Assembly (NCBI GenBank): GCA_902470915.1
Contig: CABRIB010000036.1
Coordinates: 1-17,979, forward strand
Direction of reading: 5' to 3'
DNA from: an uncultured Collinsella sp.
GTDB taxonomy: Bacteria > Actinomycetota > Coriobacteriia > Coriobacteriales > Coriobacteriaceae
Length of the DNA stretch: 17,979 nt
In this document: positions 12,321 through 17,979 of the stretch, one piece after another
Layout: each line of letters opens with the position of its first letter
Numbering within the stretch: the stretch's first letter is position 1
Translations under genes and position numbers: made by a program
Notes under the pieces: generated by a model
Told to the model about the DNA's origin: nothing
Seen by the model: the letters and a program-made list of their open reading frames with translations, nothing else
Databases searched by the model: none

Positions 12321-13508
12321 TCACTCCATCACAAGCAATCGTTTGTAGACATCGAGGCCTTTGAGAAGAATCTCCTCGTCAAAGAGCATGGTATCGGTAT
12401 GCAGAGCGCTCATCGCATAGGCTGGGCAGTCATCAGCGTCGATCGGGTTTTCTTGTCCTTCTGGCACGCCCGTGCCCAGCAAGAAGAACACGCCCGGCAG
12501 ATGGCGCTGATAGAAAGCAAAGTCCTCGGCAATTAACAGCGGCTCGTCCACAAGTTGCAGCTCGGACAAGGCAGGCGCAATGCAGGCAAACAACTCGGGG
12601 TCGTTATCGACCGGTGGATAGCCCTCGGCGAAGTCGAGATCATACGTGCAGCCCGTTGCGGTGCACGCTTCGTCGAGCACACGGCGCACGCCCTCGCGCG
12701 CACGGTCGAACATAGCGTCTGTAAACACGCGCAAGCTACCAGCAACATGGGCCTCCCCCGCCACCGCATTGCAGACGGTACCGGCCTGCAGCAGACCAAA
12801 CTTGCCGATACAGGGCTCGTCGGTGCCCAGCTCGTCCATCAGTTCGCGCTCGGCAACCAAAAACTTCGCCGCCGCCAACGCGGCATCGTGCGACTCCTCA
12901 ACCGGCACACCATAAGTCTTAGCGATATGGATGCTCGTCCCGTGAATATGAATGTGTGTCTCACTCGAACGCGCCAGCAGCGGACCGGAACAACTCGCCA
13001 ACGTGCCGGCAGGCAGATCGGGCCACACATGGAAGCCAAAAATGCGGTCAGCCCCATAGCGCTCGAACACACCGCTCTCGCATACCGTCTTGGCACCACC
13101 GGTCGTTTCCTCGGCCGGCTGGAACACAAAGAGAACGTTGCGCCTAATGGCGCCCGGCTGCTCGCGAATCGTACGGTCGACATACGTCGCGGCGGCAAGT
13201 GCCATGGCCATGTGTCCGTCATGTCCGCAAGCGTGCATCTTGCCGGGATGGGTCGAGGCAAAGGCCGCTCCCGTCGCCTCCGCGATGGGCAGCGCATCCA
13301 TATCGGCGCGAATCGCTGTGGCATGCGCGGCACCAACGCCGGCGTCGAAGAAAGCGCAGACGCAGCTGGGGCACGGATGGGTCACCTCGCAAGCGAGCGG
13401 TGCCAACACGCCCTCGATATAGGCAATGGTTTGCGGAAGATCGAAATCGAGCTCCGGAATGCGATGCAGGTCGCGACGATAGCGACGAAGTTCTTGGAGC
13501 TCGGTCAT
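12321..13508 (-). CDS. M20D metallo-amidohydrolase (candidate N-acetyl-diaminopimelate deacetylase)
   Basis: This 395-residue cytoplasmic zinc/manganese hydrolase belongs to peptidase family M20D, which removes acyl groups from N-acylated amino acids. Motifs in order are RRDLHRIPEL (11-20), RADMDALPI (68-76), MHACGHDGHMAM (91-102, metal ligands Cys94 and His96), FQPAEETTGGAK (129-140), GFHVWPDLPAGT (158-169), and near the end IAEDFAFY and SALHTDTM with further ligands. The start is ATG 13508, behind GGAAGGA; a frame extending to 13784 runs back through the lysine riboswitch and is not real. It diverges from the lysA-dapA-dapB-dapH operon. DapH uses the acetyl branch, and in Bacillus subtilis the deacetylase gene (ykuR) is next to dapH (ykuQ), so this is a fair candidate for that step. 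Hippurate- or indole-acyl-type activity remains possible. Confidence 0.85.
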   Translation of the reverse strand: MTELQELRRYRRDLHRIPELDFDLPQTIAYIEGVLAPLACEVTHPCPSCVCAFFDAGVGAAHATAIRADMDALPIAEATGAAFASTHPGKMHACGHDGHMAMALAAATYVDRTIREQPGAIRRNVLFVFQPAEETTGGAKTVCESGVFERYGADRIFGFHVWPDLPAGTLASCSGPLLARSSETHIHIHGTSIHIAKTYGVPVEESHDAALAAAKFLVAERELMDELGTDEPCIGKFGLLQAGTVCNAVAGEAHVAGSLRVFTDAMFDRAREGVRRVLDEACTATGCTYDLDFAEGYPPVDNDPELFACIAPALSELQLVDEPLLIAEDFAFYQRHLPGVFFLLGTGVPEGQENPIDADDCPAYAMSALHTDTMLFDEEILLKGLDVYKRLLVME

Positions 13509-13539
13509 AAAGGATCCTTCCATGGGGCATATCCATTCG

Positions 13540-13565
13540 CACAATATTGTGATGCAGAATTGTGA
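13540..13565. promoter_or_regulatory. Palindrome and direct repeats upstream of the M20D gene
   Basis: CACAATATTGTG (13540-13551) is a perfect 12-base palindrome 31 bases upstream of the M20D start codon. Its right half belongs to a direct repeat, ATTGTGA at 13546-13552 and 13559-13565, with 13-base periodicity. On the - strand TATTGT (13546-13541) could serve as a -10 box. An operator overlapping the promoter is a reasonable reading; no regulator is identified. Confidence 0.4.
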
Positions 13566-13619
13566 CGCCCTTGTTTCTAACATATCCCTGCATTTTTTAA
13601 ACGTTATATACGAATACTC

Positions 13620-13648
13620 TTGTTTGGTAAAGTGCAACGTGATAGGGT
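13620..13648 (+). promoter_or_regulatory. lysA: Probable promoter of the lysine operon
   Basis: TTGTTT (13620-13625) and TAGGGT (13643-13648) are separated by 17 bases. Each matches consensus at only three of six positions, but the predicted transcription start (about 13655) falls just before the first conserved base of the riboswitch at about 13658. Confidence 0.4.
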
Positions 13649-13657
13649 CTTTACCAC

Positions 13658-13795
13658 TTGATAGAGGCGCGGGCACGAAGAGCCGCGGGCGAGCCGGCAG
13701 GCTTTGACCCCGTGGGGAGGCGAAACCCGCCGAACTGGGTTTTTCGGGCACGAACAACCTGGTGGGCCTGTGGGAAACACCCACAGGACTGTCTG
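13658..13795 (+). promoter_or_regulatory. Lysine riboswitch (L-box)
   Basis: Several landmarks of the lysine-sensing aptamer occur in the right order. The first is GATAGAGGCGCG from 13660, then GGGGAGGCGAAACCCGCCGAA (13714-13734), then CTGGG and finally GGACTGTC (13786-13793). GATAG (13660-13664) pairs with CTGTC (13789-13793) to close the aptamer, and CCTGTGGG (13767-13774) pairs with CCCACAGG (13780-13787) as the last arm. The downstream operon makes lysine and diaminopimelate, which the family regulates. Identification rests on recalled consensus and comparison with the B. subtilis lysC leader, not on a covariance search. Lysine binding is expected to reduce expression. Confidence 0.9.
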
Positions 13796-13809
13796 CAGCA
13801 ATGCGGGAG

Positions 13810-13877
13810 CGCTATCCGGACATTGGGTCCACGCTATGCGGATTCGATGCGCAGATGGCGCCGTCTGGATAGCGAGG
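13810..13877 (+). promoter_or_regulatory. Expression platform of the lysine riboswitch
   Basis: CGCTATCCGGAC (13810-13821) pairs with GTCTGGATAGCG (13863-13874), a 12-bp stem with one G-U pair. Its 3' arm runs into the GAGG (13874-13877) that serves as the lysA ribosome site ten bases before ATG 13888. No T-run follows, so this looks like control of translation initiation rather than of termination. I could not draw a convincing alternative pairing with the aptamer by eye. Confidence 0.55.
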
Positions 13878-13887
13878 TTTACGGGAC

Positions 13888-16197
13888 ATGGCATTGACCC
13901 CCAACGAGGCATATGCGGCCAAGCAGCCGTTTGTGGACAAGGAGACACTCGAGCATATCGTCGAGCAGTTCCCCACGCCGTTTCATCTATACGACGAGGC
14001 GGGCATCCGCCGCAACATGCAAGAAGTGCGCGACGCCTTTGCATGGAACCCGGGCTTTAAGGAATACTTTGCCGTCAAGGCCAACCCCAACCCGGCGCTC
14101 ATCTCCATTCTCAACGAATACGGCTGCGGCTGCGATTGCTCGAGCTATACCGAGCTCATGATCGCCCGCTCGCTGGGCATCACGGGACACGACATCATGT
14201 TCTCTTCCAACGACACGCCGGCTGCCGACTTTGAGCTCGCCAACAAGCTGGGTGCCATCGTCAACTTTGACGACATCAGCCACATCGAGTTCTTTGAGCG
14301 TGTTGCGGGGCCCATCCCCAAGACGGTCAGCTGCCGCTTTAATCCAGGCGGTCTGTTCCAGCTCTCCAACGGCATCATGGACAACCCGGGCGACTCCAAA
14401 TATGGCATGACCACCGAGCAGCTCTTTGAGGCCTTCCGCATGCTCAAGGCCAAGGGCGCCGAGAATTTTGGCATCCATGCCTTCCTTGCCAGTAACACCG
14501 TCACTAACGACTACTATCCCAAGCTCGCACGCATCCTCTTTAAACTTGCCGTGCGCCTGGAGCGCGAGACCGGCGCACATGTCGCCTTTATCAATCTGTC
14601 CGGCGGTGTGGGTATCCCCTACCTGCCCGAGCAGCAGGCTAACGACATTCACGCCATCGGTGAGGGCGTACACGCAGCCTACGACGAGATTCTGGTCCCC
14701 GCCGGCATGGGCGATGTGGCGATCTGCACCGAGATGGGTCGCTTTATGATGGGCCCCTACGGATGCCTGGTCACCAAGGCCATCCACGAGAAGCAGATCT
14801 ACAAGGACTATATCGGCGTGGACGCCAGTGCCGTCGATCTGATTCGTCCTGCCATGTATGGCGCTTACCACCACATTACGGTGATGGGCCAGCCGGGTGG
14901 CGACGACAAGACCACAGTGCCCGTCACGAACACGTACGACATCACGGGCAATCTGTGCGAGAACAATGACAAGTTCGCCATCGACCGCGAGCTTCCGCAT
15001 ATCGACATGGGCGACCTGCTCGTGATTCACGACACCGGCGCGCATGGCCACTCTATGGGCTACAACTACAACGGCCGCCTGCGCTCCGCCGAGGTCCTGC
15101 TGCGCCCCGATGGCTCGGCAGACCTCATTCGCCGCGCCGAGCGTCCGGGCGATTACTTTGCCACGCTCGACGTGCTGCCGTGCGGCCGCGAGCTGCTGGC
15201 CAAATCGCGCGCCGAAAGCGCCCGCCGTCGCGCTCAGGACGAGCGCCTAGCAGTCGCCGCCAAATGGAACAAACGCGTCCAGATCGCGGAAGCGAAGGAG
15301 AAGAACATGGATATCCGCAATCTCGAGGGCTCAATCGTCGCCCTTGTCACGCCGTTTAAAAAGGACGGCAGTGTCGACTTTGACGCGCTTGAGCGCCTTA
15401 TCGATTTCCACCTGCAAAATGGCACTGACGCCATCCTCACCCTGGGCACCACCGGTGAGAGTGCCACGATGACCGATGACGAGGACAACTCCGTCGTCGC
15501 CGCTGTGGTCAAGCATGTTGCAGGACGCGTCCCCGTTATTGCCGGCTCGGGCTCCAACTCCACGCAGACCATGCTCACCAAGTCGCTCACCTATCAGGGC
15601 CTGGGCGCCGACGGTCTGCTGCTCATCACCCCCTACTACAACAAGTCCAATGAAGAGGGTACCTATCAGCACTTTAAGACCGTCGCCGATGCCGTGGACA
15701 TCCCCTGCATCCTGTACAACATCCCCGGCCGCTGTGGCTGCGGCATCAGCGAGCGCAACGTAGAACGCCTGGCCGCGCACCCCAACATCATGGGTATTAA
15801 GGAGGCCTCGGGCAACGTCGCCTACGCGGCCAAGATCGCCCACCTGCTGTCAGACGACTTCCGCATGTACTCGGGCGAGGACGCGCTTACCGTACCGCTC
15901 ATGAGCCTGGGCGCCTCGGGCACCATCAGCGTGTGGGCCGATGTTCAGCCGCAGCTCGTGCACGACATGTGCCGCGCCTATCTGGACGGTGACGTGGCAC
16001 GCGCCCGCGATATCCAGATTGCCGGCCAGCCGCTCATCAATGCCCTCTTTAGCGAGGTCAACCCCATCCCCGTCAAGGAAGCGCTCGCCCAGATGGGCAT
16101 GATCGAGGCAAACTACCGTATGCCGCTGTGCCCCATGGCAGACGACACGCGAGCCGCACTTACCGATGCTCTGAAGGGAGCTGGTCTGCTTGATTAA
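13888..16197 (+). CDS. lysA: Diaminopimelate decarboxylase fused in frame to dihydrodipicolinate synthase (LysA-DapA)
   Basis: One uninterrupted 769-codon frame contains two enzymes. Residues 1-430 are a fold-type III PLP decarboxylase of the LysA type, which turns meso-diaminopimelate into lysine. They include the PLP Lys64 in YFAVKANPNP, SKYG (170-173), LSGGVGIPY (237-245), EMGR (282-285, usually EPGR), LCENND (356-361) with the active-site Cys357, and GAHGHSMGYNYNGR (384-397). The usual HIGSQ motif is replaced by HAFLASN (197-203), so this is a divergent subgroup. Residues 431-473 form a charged, probably helical linker, and DapA starts at 474. The start ATG 13888 follows the riboswitch. 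A stop between the genes may have been lost, or the frame may simply be open through the dapA ribosome site. Lysine feedback through the riboswitch would cover all four activities. Confidence 0.88.
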   Translation: MALTPNEAYAAKQPFVDKETLEHIVEQFPTPFHLYDEAGIRRNMQEVRDAFAWNPGFKEYFAVKANPNPALISILNEYGCGCDCSSYTELMIARSLGITGHDIMFSSNDTPAADFELANKLGAIVNFDDISHIEFFERVAGPIPKTVSCRFNPGGLFQLSNGIMDNPGDSKYGMTTEQLFEAFRMLKAKGAENFGIHAFLASNTVTNDYYPKLARILFKLAVRLERETGAHVAFINLSGGVGIPYLPEQQANDIHAIGEGVHAAYDEILVPAGMGDVAICTEMGRFMMGPYGCLVTKAIHEKQIYKDYIGVDASAVDLIRPAMYGAYHHITVMGQPGGDDKTTVPVTNTYDITGNLCENNDKFAIDRELPHIDMGDLLVIHDTGAHGHSMGYNYNGRLRSAEVLLRPDGSADLIRRAERPGDYFATLDVLPCGRELLAKSRAESARRRAQDERLAVAAKWNKRVQIAEAKEKNMDIRNLEGSIVALVTPFKKDGSVDFDALERLIDFHLQNGTDAILTLGTTGESATMTDDEDNSVVAAVVKHVAGRVPVIAGSGSNSTQTMLTKSLTYQGLGADGLLLITPYYNKSNEEGTYQHFKTVADAVDIPCILYNIPGRCGCGISERNVERLAAHPNIMGIKEASGNVAYAAKIAHLLSDDFRMYSGEDALTVPLMSLGASGTISVWADVQPQLVHDMCRAYLDGDVARARDIQIAGQPLINALFSEVNPIPVKEALAQMGMIEANYRMPLCPMADDTRAALTDALKGAGLLD
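15307..16197 (+). CDS. dapA: Dihydrodipicolinate synthase (DapA), internal start within the fusion frame
   Basis: The DapA part alone is 296 residues, the normal length for the family, which condenses aspartate semialdehyde with pyruvate. GTTGES (47-52), PYYNKS (109-114), YNIPGR (137-142) and GIKEASGN (163-170, Schiff-base Lys165) are all in place. ATG 15307 has an excellent ribosome site, AAGGAG (15295-15300, 6-base spacing), so free DapA is very likely made even though the frame is open from lysA. Its stop overlaps the dapB start by 8 bases. Whether the longer fusion protein is also stable in the cell cannot be seen from sequence. Confidence 0.85.
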   Translation: MDIRNLEGSIVALVTPFKKDGSVDFDALERLIDFHLQNGTDAILTLGTTGESATMTDDEDNSVVAAVVKHVAGRVPVIAGSGSNSTQTMLTKSLTYQGLGADGLLLITPYYNKSNEEGTYQHFKTVADAVDIPCILYNIPGRCGCGISERNVERLAAHPNIMGIKEASGNVAYAAKIAHLLSDDFRMYSGEDALTVPLMSLGASGTISVWADVQPQLVHDMCRAYLDGDVARARDIQIAGQPLINALFSEVNPIPVKEALAQMGMIEANYRMPLCPMADDTRAALTDALKGAGLLD

Positions 16198-16930
16198 GAC
16201 CGTCATTATGGGAACGGGCCGCATGGGCTCGCTCATCCGCACCACCGCCGAGGGCGTTGTCGACGCCGCCAGTCAACCCGTTTTTGATATCGTGGCCCAG
16301 ATTGGCTTCGATTTGAGCAAGCTCGAGAACGCACCGGCTGCCGATGTGATTATCGACTTCTCGAACGTCGCGACCTTCGACGCCGTCGTCGCCTATGTCG
16401 AGCGCACGGGCGCGGCGTTGGTCTCGGGCACCACAGGCTACACCCCCGAGCAGATGGACCGCCTGCGTGAGCTGGGCCAGAACACCCGCGTTATGCACTC
16501 GGGCAATTACTCCATCGGTATCGCAGCCCTGCGCCATCTGGTAGCGCAGGCTACACGCGAGCTGCCCGGCTTTGACTGCGAAATCGTCGAGACGCACCAC
16601 AACCAAAAGGTCGATGCCCCCAGCGGCACTGCCAAGCTACTGCTCGATGCCGTCGTCGAAGCTGAGCCCGAGGCAGGCTACCACCCCGTCTATGGCCGCG
16701 AGGGCATGTGCGGCGCGCGTGACCCCAAGGAGATCGGTATGCACTCGCTGCGCGGCGGCACCGTCGCCGGCGTGCACGAGGTAAGCTTTTTCGGCCAGGA
16801 CGAGGAGGTCACGCTCACGCACCGCGCCACGAGCCGTCAGATCTTTGTCAACGGCGCCCTGGCAGCCGCGCAGAAGCTCGTCGCCCGCGAACCCGGCTTC
16901 TATACGTTCGACCAGGTCATGTTTGCCTAA
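16190..16930 (+). CDS. dapB: 4-Hydroxy-tetrahydrodipicolinate reductase
   Basis: This 246-residue cytoplasmic enzyme catalyses the NAD(P)H-dependent reduction after DapA. The nucleotide-binding motif is MGTGRMG (7-13). SGTTGYTPEQM, HSGNYSIGI and the family signature ETHHNQKVDAPSGTAKLL (general base, catalytic Lys and substrate loop) follow, and GFYTFDQVMFA is a typical C-terminus. It is a short form, lacking a segment found in the enterobacterial enzyme. The start is TTG 16190, with AAGGGAG (16174-16180) nine bases upstream; it overlaps the dapA stop by 8 bases, so translation is coupled. The unusual start codon is well supported because no later in-frame ATG would keep the dinucleotide-binding motif. 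Confidence 0.95.
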   Translation: MIKTVIMGTGRMGSLIRTTAEGVVDAASQPVFDIVAQIGFDLSKLENAPAADVIIDFSNVATFDAVVAYVERTGAALVSGTTGYTPEQMDRLRELGQNTRVMHSGNYSIGIAALRHLVAQATRELPGFDCEIVETHHNQKVDAPSGTAKLLLDAVVEAEPEAGYHPVYGREGMCGARDPKEIGMHSLRGGTVAGVHEVSFFGQDEEVTLTHRATSRQIFVNGALAAAQKLVAREPGFYTFDQVMFA

Positions 16931-16969
16931 CCAGGTATCAACCGAACCCGCCCAAAGGAGAGATAGCAA

Positions 16970-17689
16970 ATGAGCAACGCAGCCGAGATGGATGCACAGG
17001 AGATTATCAACTACATCGCCACCGCGCCCAAAAAGACGCCCGTCAAGCTGTACGTGCGCGAGAAGCCCGGCATGAAGGTTGCCTGGGGCGACGCACATGT
17101 CTACGGCGGTCGTCGCGGCAAGACCGTCTTTGGCGACTGGGATGAGCTTAAGGCCATCCTGGACGCCAACGCCGATTCCATCGATTACTACGACGTGGAG
17201 AACGATTGCCGCAACTCCGCCGTGCCCATGCTCGACCTTAAGGGCATCAACGCCCGCATCGAGCCGGGCGCGATCATCCGCGACCGCGTCGAGATTGGCG
17301 ACCGTGCCGTCATCATGATGGGCGCCATCATCAACATCGGCTCCGTTATCGGCGAGGGTTCCATGATCGATATGGGCGCCGTGCTAGGCGGCCGCGCCAC
17401 CGTGGGCAAGAACTGCCACATCGGCGCTGGAACCGTGTTGGCAGGCGTCGTTGAGCCCGCAAGCGCCACGCCCGTCATCATCGAAGACGACGTCATGATC
17501 GGCGCCAACGCCGTGGTCCTGGAGGGCGTACGCGTGGGCAAGGGCGCTGTTGTTGCCGCCGGCGCCGTGTGCGTCGAGGATGTCCCCGCCGGTGCCGTCG
17601 TGGCCGGTGTCCCCGCCCGCGTCATCAAGATGCGCGACGAGAAGACCGACAGCAAGACCGGCCTGGAAGAGGGCCTGCGCCAGCTTTAA
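16970..17689 (+). CDS. dapH: Tetrahydrodipicolinate N-acetyltransferase
   Basis: This 239-residue protein matches B. subtilis DapH (YkuQ) closely, as I recall that sequence. The shared stretches are VENDCRNSAVPMLDLKGI, ARIEPGAIIRDRVEIGDRAV, LGGRATVGKNCHIGAGTVLAGV, VIIEDDVMIGANAVVLEGV and the C-terminal LRQL. Residues of about 95-210 form the hexapeptide repeats of a left-handed beta-helix; such enzymes act as trimers and use acetyl-CoA. It acetylates tetrahydrodipicolinate and so commits the pathway to the acetyl branch, which then needs an aminotransferase (not in the window) and a deacetylase. The start is ATG 16970, behind AAAGGAG with 9-base spacing, 39 bases after dapB with no terminator between, so it is the last gene of the operon. 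Confidence 0.96.
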   Translation: MSNAAEMDAQEIINYIATAPKKTPVKLYVREKPGMKVAWGDAHVYGGRRGKTVFGDWDELKAILDANADSIDYYDVENDCRNSAVPMLDLKGINARIEPGAIIRDRVEIGDRAVIMMGAIINIGSVIGEGSMIDMGAVLGGRATVGKNCHIGAGTVLAGVVEPASATPVIIEDDVMIGANAVVLEGVRVGKGAVVAAGAVCVEDVPAGAVVAGVPARVIKMRDEKTDSKTGLEEGLRQL

Positions 17690-17691
17690 TA

Positions 17692-17719
17692 GTTACGGCG
17701 TTTTACCAAACGCCGTAAC
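17692..17719 (+). terminator. Perfect 12-bp hairpin after dapH
   Basis: GTTACGGCGTTT (17692-17703) pairs perfectly with AAACGCCGTAAC (17708-17719) around the loop TACC, two bases after the dapH stop. No T-run follows, so it may be a weak terminator or a 3'-end stabilising hairpin. Confidence 0.6.
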
Positions 17720-17732
17720 GACCCGACGCTGC

Positions 17733-17831
17733 AAACGCCCCTAGGCGGCAATCTGACGTTCAATCGTCGGGCATGACCAGAAGGTCAATGCCCTCCTCTT
17801 TCGCGTCACCTTGCTCGCCTAGGGGCGTTTT
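17733..17831 (+). ncRNA. Unidentified structured element, closed by a 15-bp stem
   Basis: AAACGCCCCTAGGCG (17733-17747) is the exact complement of CGCCTAGGGGCGTTT (17816-17830), with a 68-base interior and TTTT at 17828-17831. Inside, GACG pairs with CGTC (17755-17758 and 17765-17768). GGGCAT pairs with ATGCCC (17769-17774 and 17788-17793), extended by GACC and GGTC around an AGAA loop with one bulged A. The competing pair CCCGACG (17722-17728) with CGTCGGG (17765-17771) is also possible. It could be a small RNA with its own terminator, a complex 3' end of the lysine operon, or a DNA repeat. I do not recognise it as a known riboswitch, SRP RNA or tmRNA. Confidence 0.5.
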
Positions 17832-17868
17832 CGCTCATATGACCCAATCCGCTGTCAAGAGCCACAAT

Positions 17869-17904
17869 GGCCCCGCCGACCGCTTGCAATCGGTCGGCGG
17901 GGCC
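17869..17904. terminator. Perfect 14-bp GC hairpin near the contig end
   Basis: GGCCCCGCCGACCG (17869-17882) pairs with CGGTCGGCGGGGCC (17891-17904) around the loop CTTGCAAT. No T-run on either side, so it may be a terminator for a gene beyond the window or a repeat. A perfect palindrome, TATCCGCGGATA (17965-17976), lies four bases from the window end. No gene is supported between 17690 and 17979. Confidence 0.5.
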
Positions 17905-17979
17905 TGCCGTTAACCCGTCCCGGTCCGCCCCCGGCATGTCGTCGACGCCTTCGGCTCAGTCTCATATCCGCGGATACCG

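Noticed and set aside
12555..13565. 336-codon open frame on the + strand
   Set aside because: It is antisense to the M20D hydrolase, which has a full set of metal-ligand motifs.
13509..13784. N-terminal extension of the M20D hydrolase
   Set aside because: The extra 92 codons run through the lysine riboswitch and promoter region of the opposite strand, while ATG 13508 has a proper ribosome site and the family N-terminus.
13987..15051. 354-codon open frame on the - strand
   Set aside because: It is antisense to the conserved LysA domain and has no recognisable product.
17733..17831. SRP RNA, tmRNA or integron attC site
   Set aside because: The GGTCAGG...GGAAGG core of SRP RNA, a tRNA-like domain and the attC core sites (RYYYAAC/GTTRRRY in the required layout) were looked for and not found.

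Overview
The window reads like a chromosomal contig from a Collinsella-type gut actinobacterium (Coriobacteriia). The evidence is the high G+C content, strong G/C third-position bias, AAGGAG-type ribosome sites, and the divergent LysA, the membrane-anchored C69 dipeptidase and the HTH/kinase pair. The genus is inferred from general familiarity with these proteins, not from a search. The first 45 bases are not genomic. They match the end of an Illumina P7 primer, an i7 barcode and the Nextera transposase end, so the contig really starts at about base 46 inside a broken gene.

Left part (46-5041, + strand): the 3' part of a membrane-anchored C69 dipeptidase, then a Trp-controlled ECF transporter. 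A 22-codon leader with three consecutive Trp codons and an attenuator-type terminator precede a TrpP-like S component, a fused double ATPase (EcfA1-A2 type) and EcfT. The leader makes tryptophan, or a close relative, the likely substrate. Between S and ATPase lie two unusual inverted-repeat blocks.

Middle part (5067-13508): on the - strand, a D-aspartate ligase-like ATP-grasp protein followed by an aspartate/glutamate racemase, together a probable module for a D-Asp cross-bridge in peptidoglycan. Next come a + strand MOSC protein and a secreted coiled-coil protein with a lysozyme-like C-terminal domain. A - strand group follows: FxLYD membrane protein, HTH protein, and Ser/Thr kinase with a membrane tail. 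Last is a - strand pair of M20D metallo-amidohydrolase and small membrane protein, coupled by two bases.

Right part (13540-17979, + strand): a lysine riboswitch followed by lysA-dapA (one continuous 769-codon frame), dapB and dapH, the acetyl branch of the diaminopimelate/lysine pathway. The divergent M20D hydrolase is a reasonable candidate for the N-acetyl-diaminopimelate deacetylase step. After dapH the window holds a 12-bp hairpin, a large structured element (15-bp closing stem with internal hairpins) of unknown identity, and a 14-bp GC hairpin.

No tRNA, rRNA, CRISPR array, insertion sequence or phage gene was seen. The most interesting items are the Trp-leader attenuator on an ECF transporter, the riboswitch-controlled LysA-DapA fusion frame, the hairpin that hides the FxLYD ribosome site, the possible leaderless kinase, and the unidentified structured element at 17733-17831.
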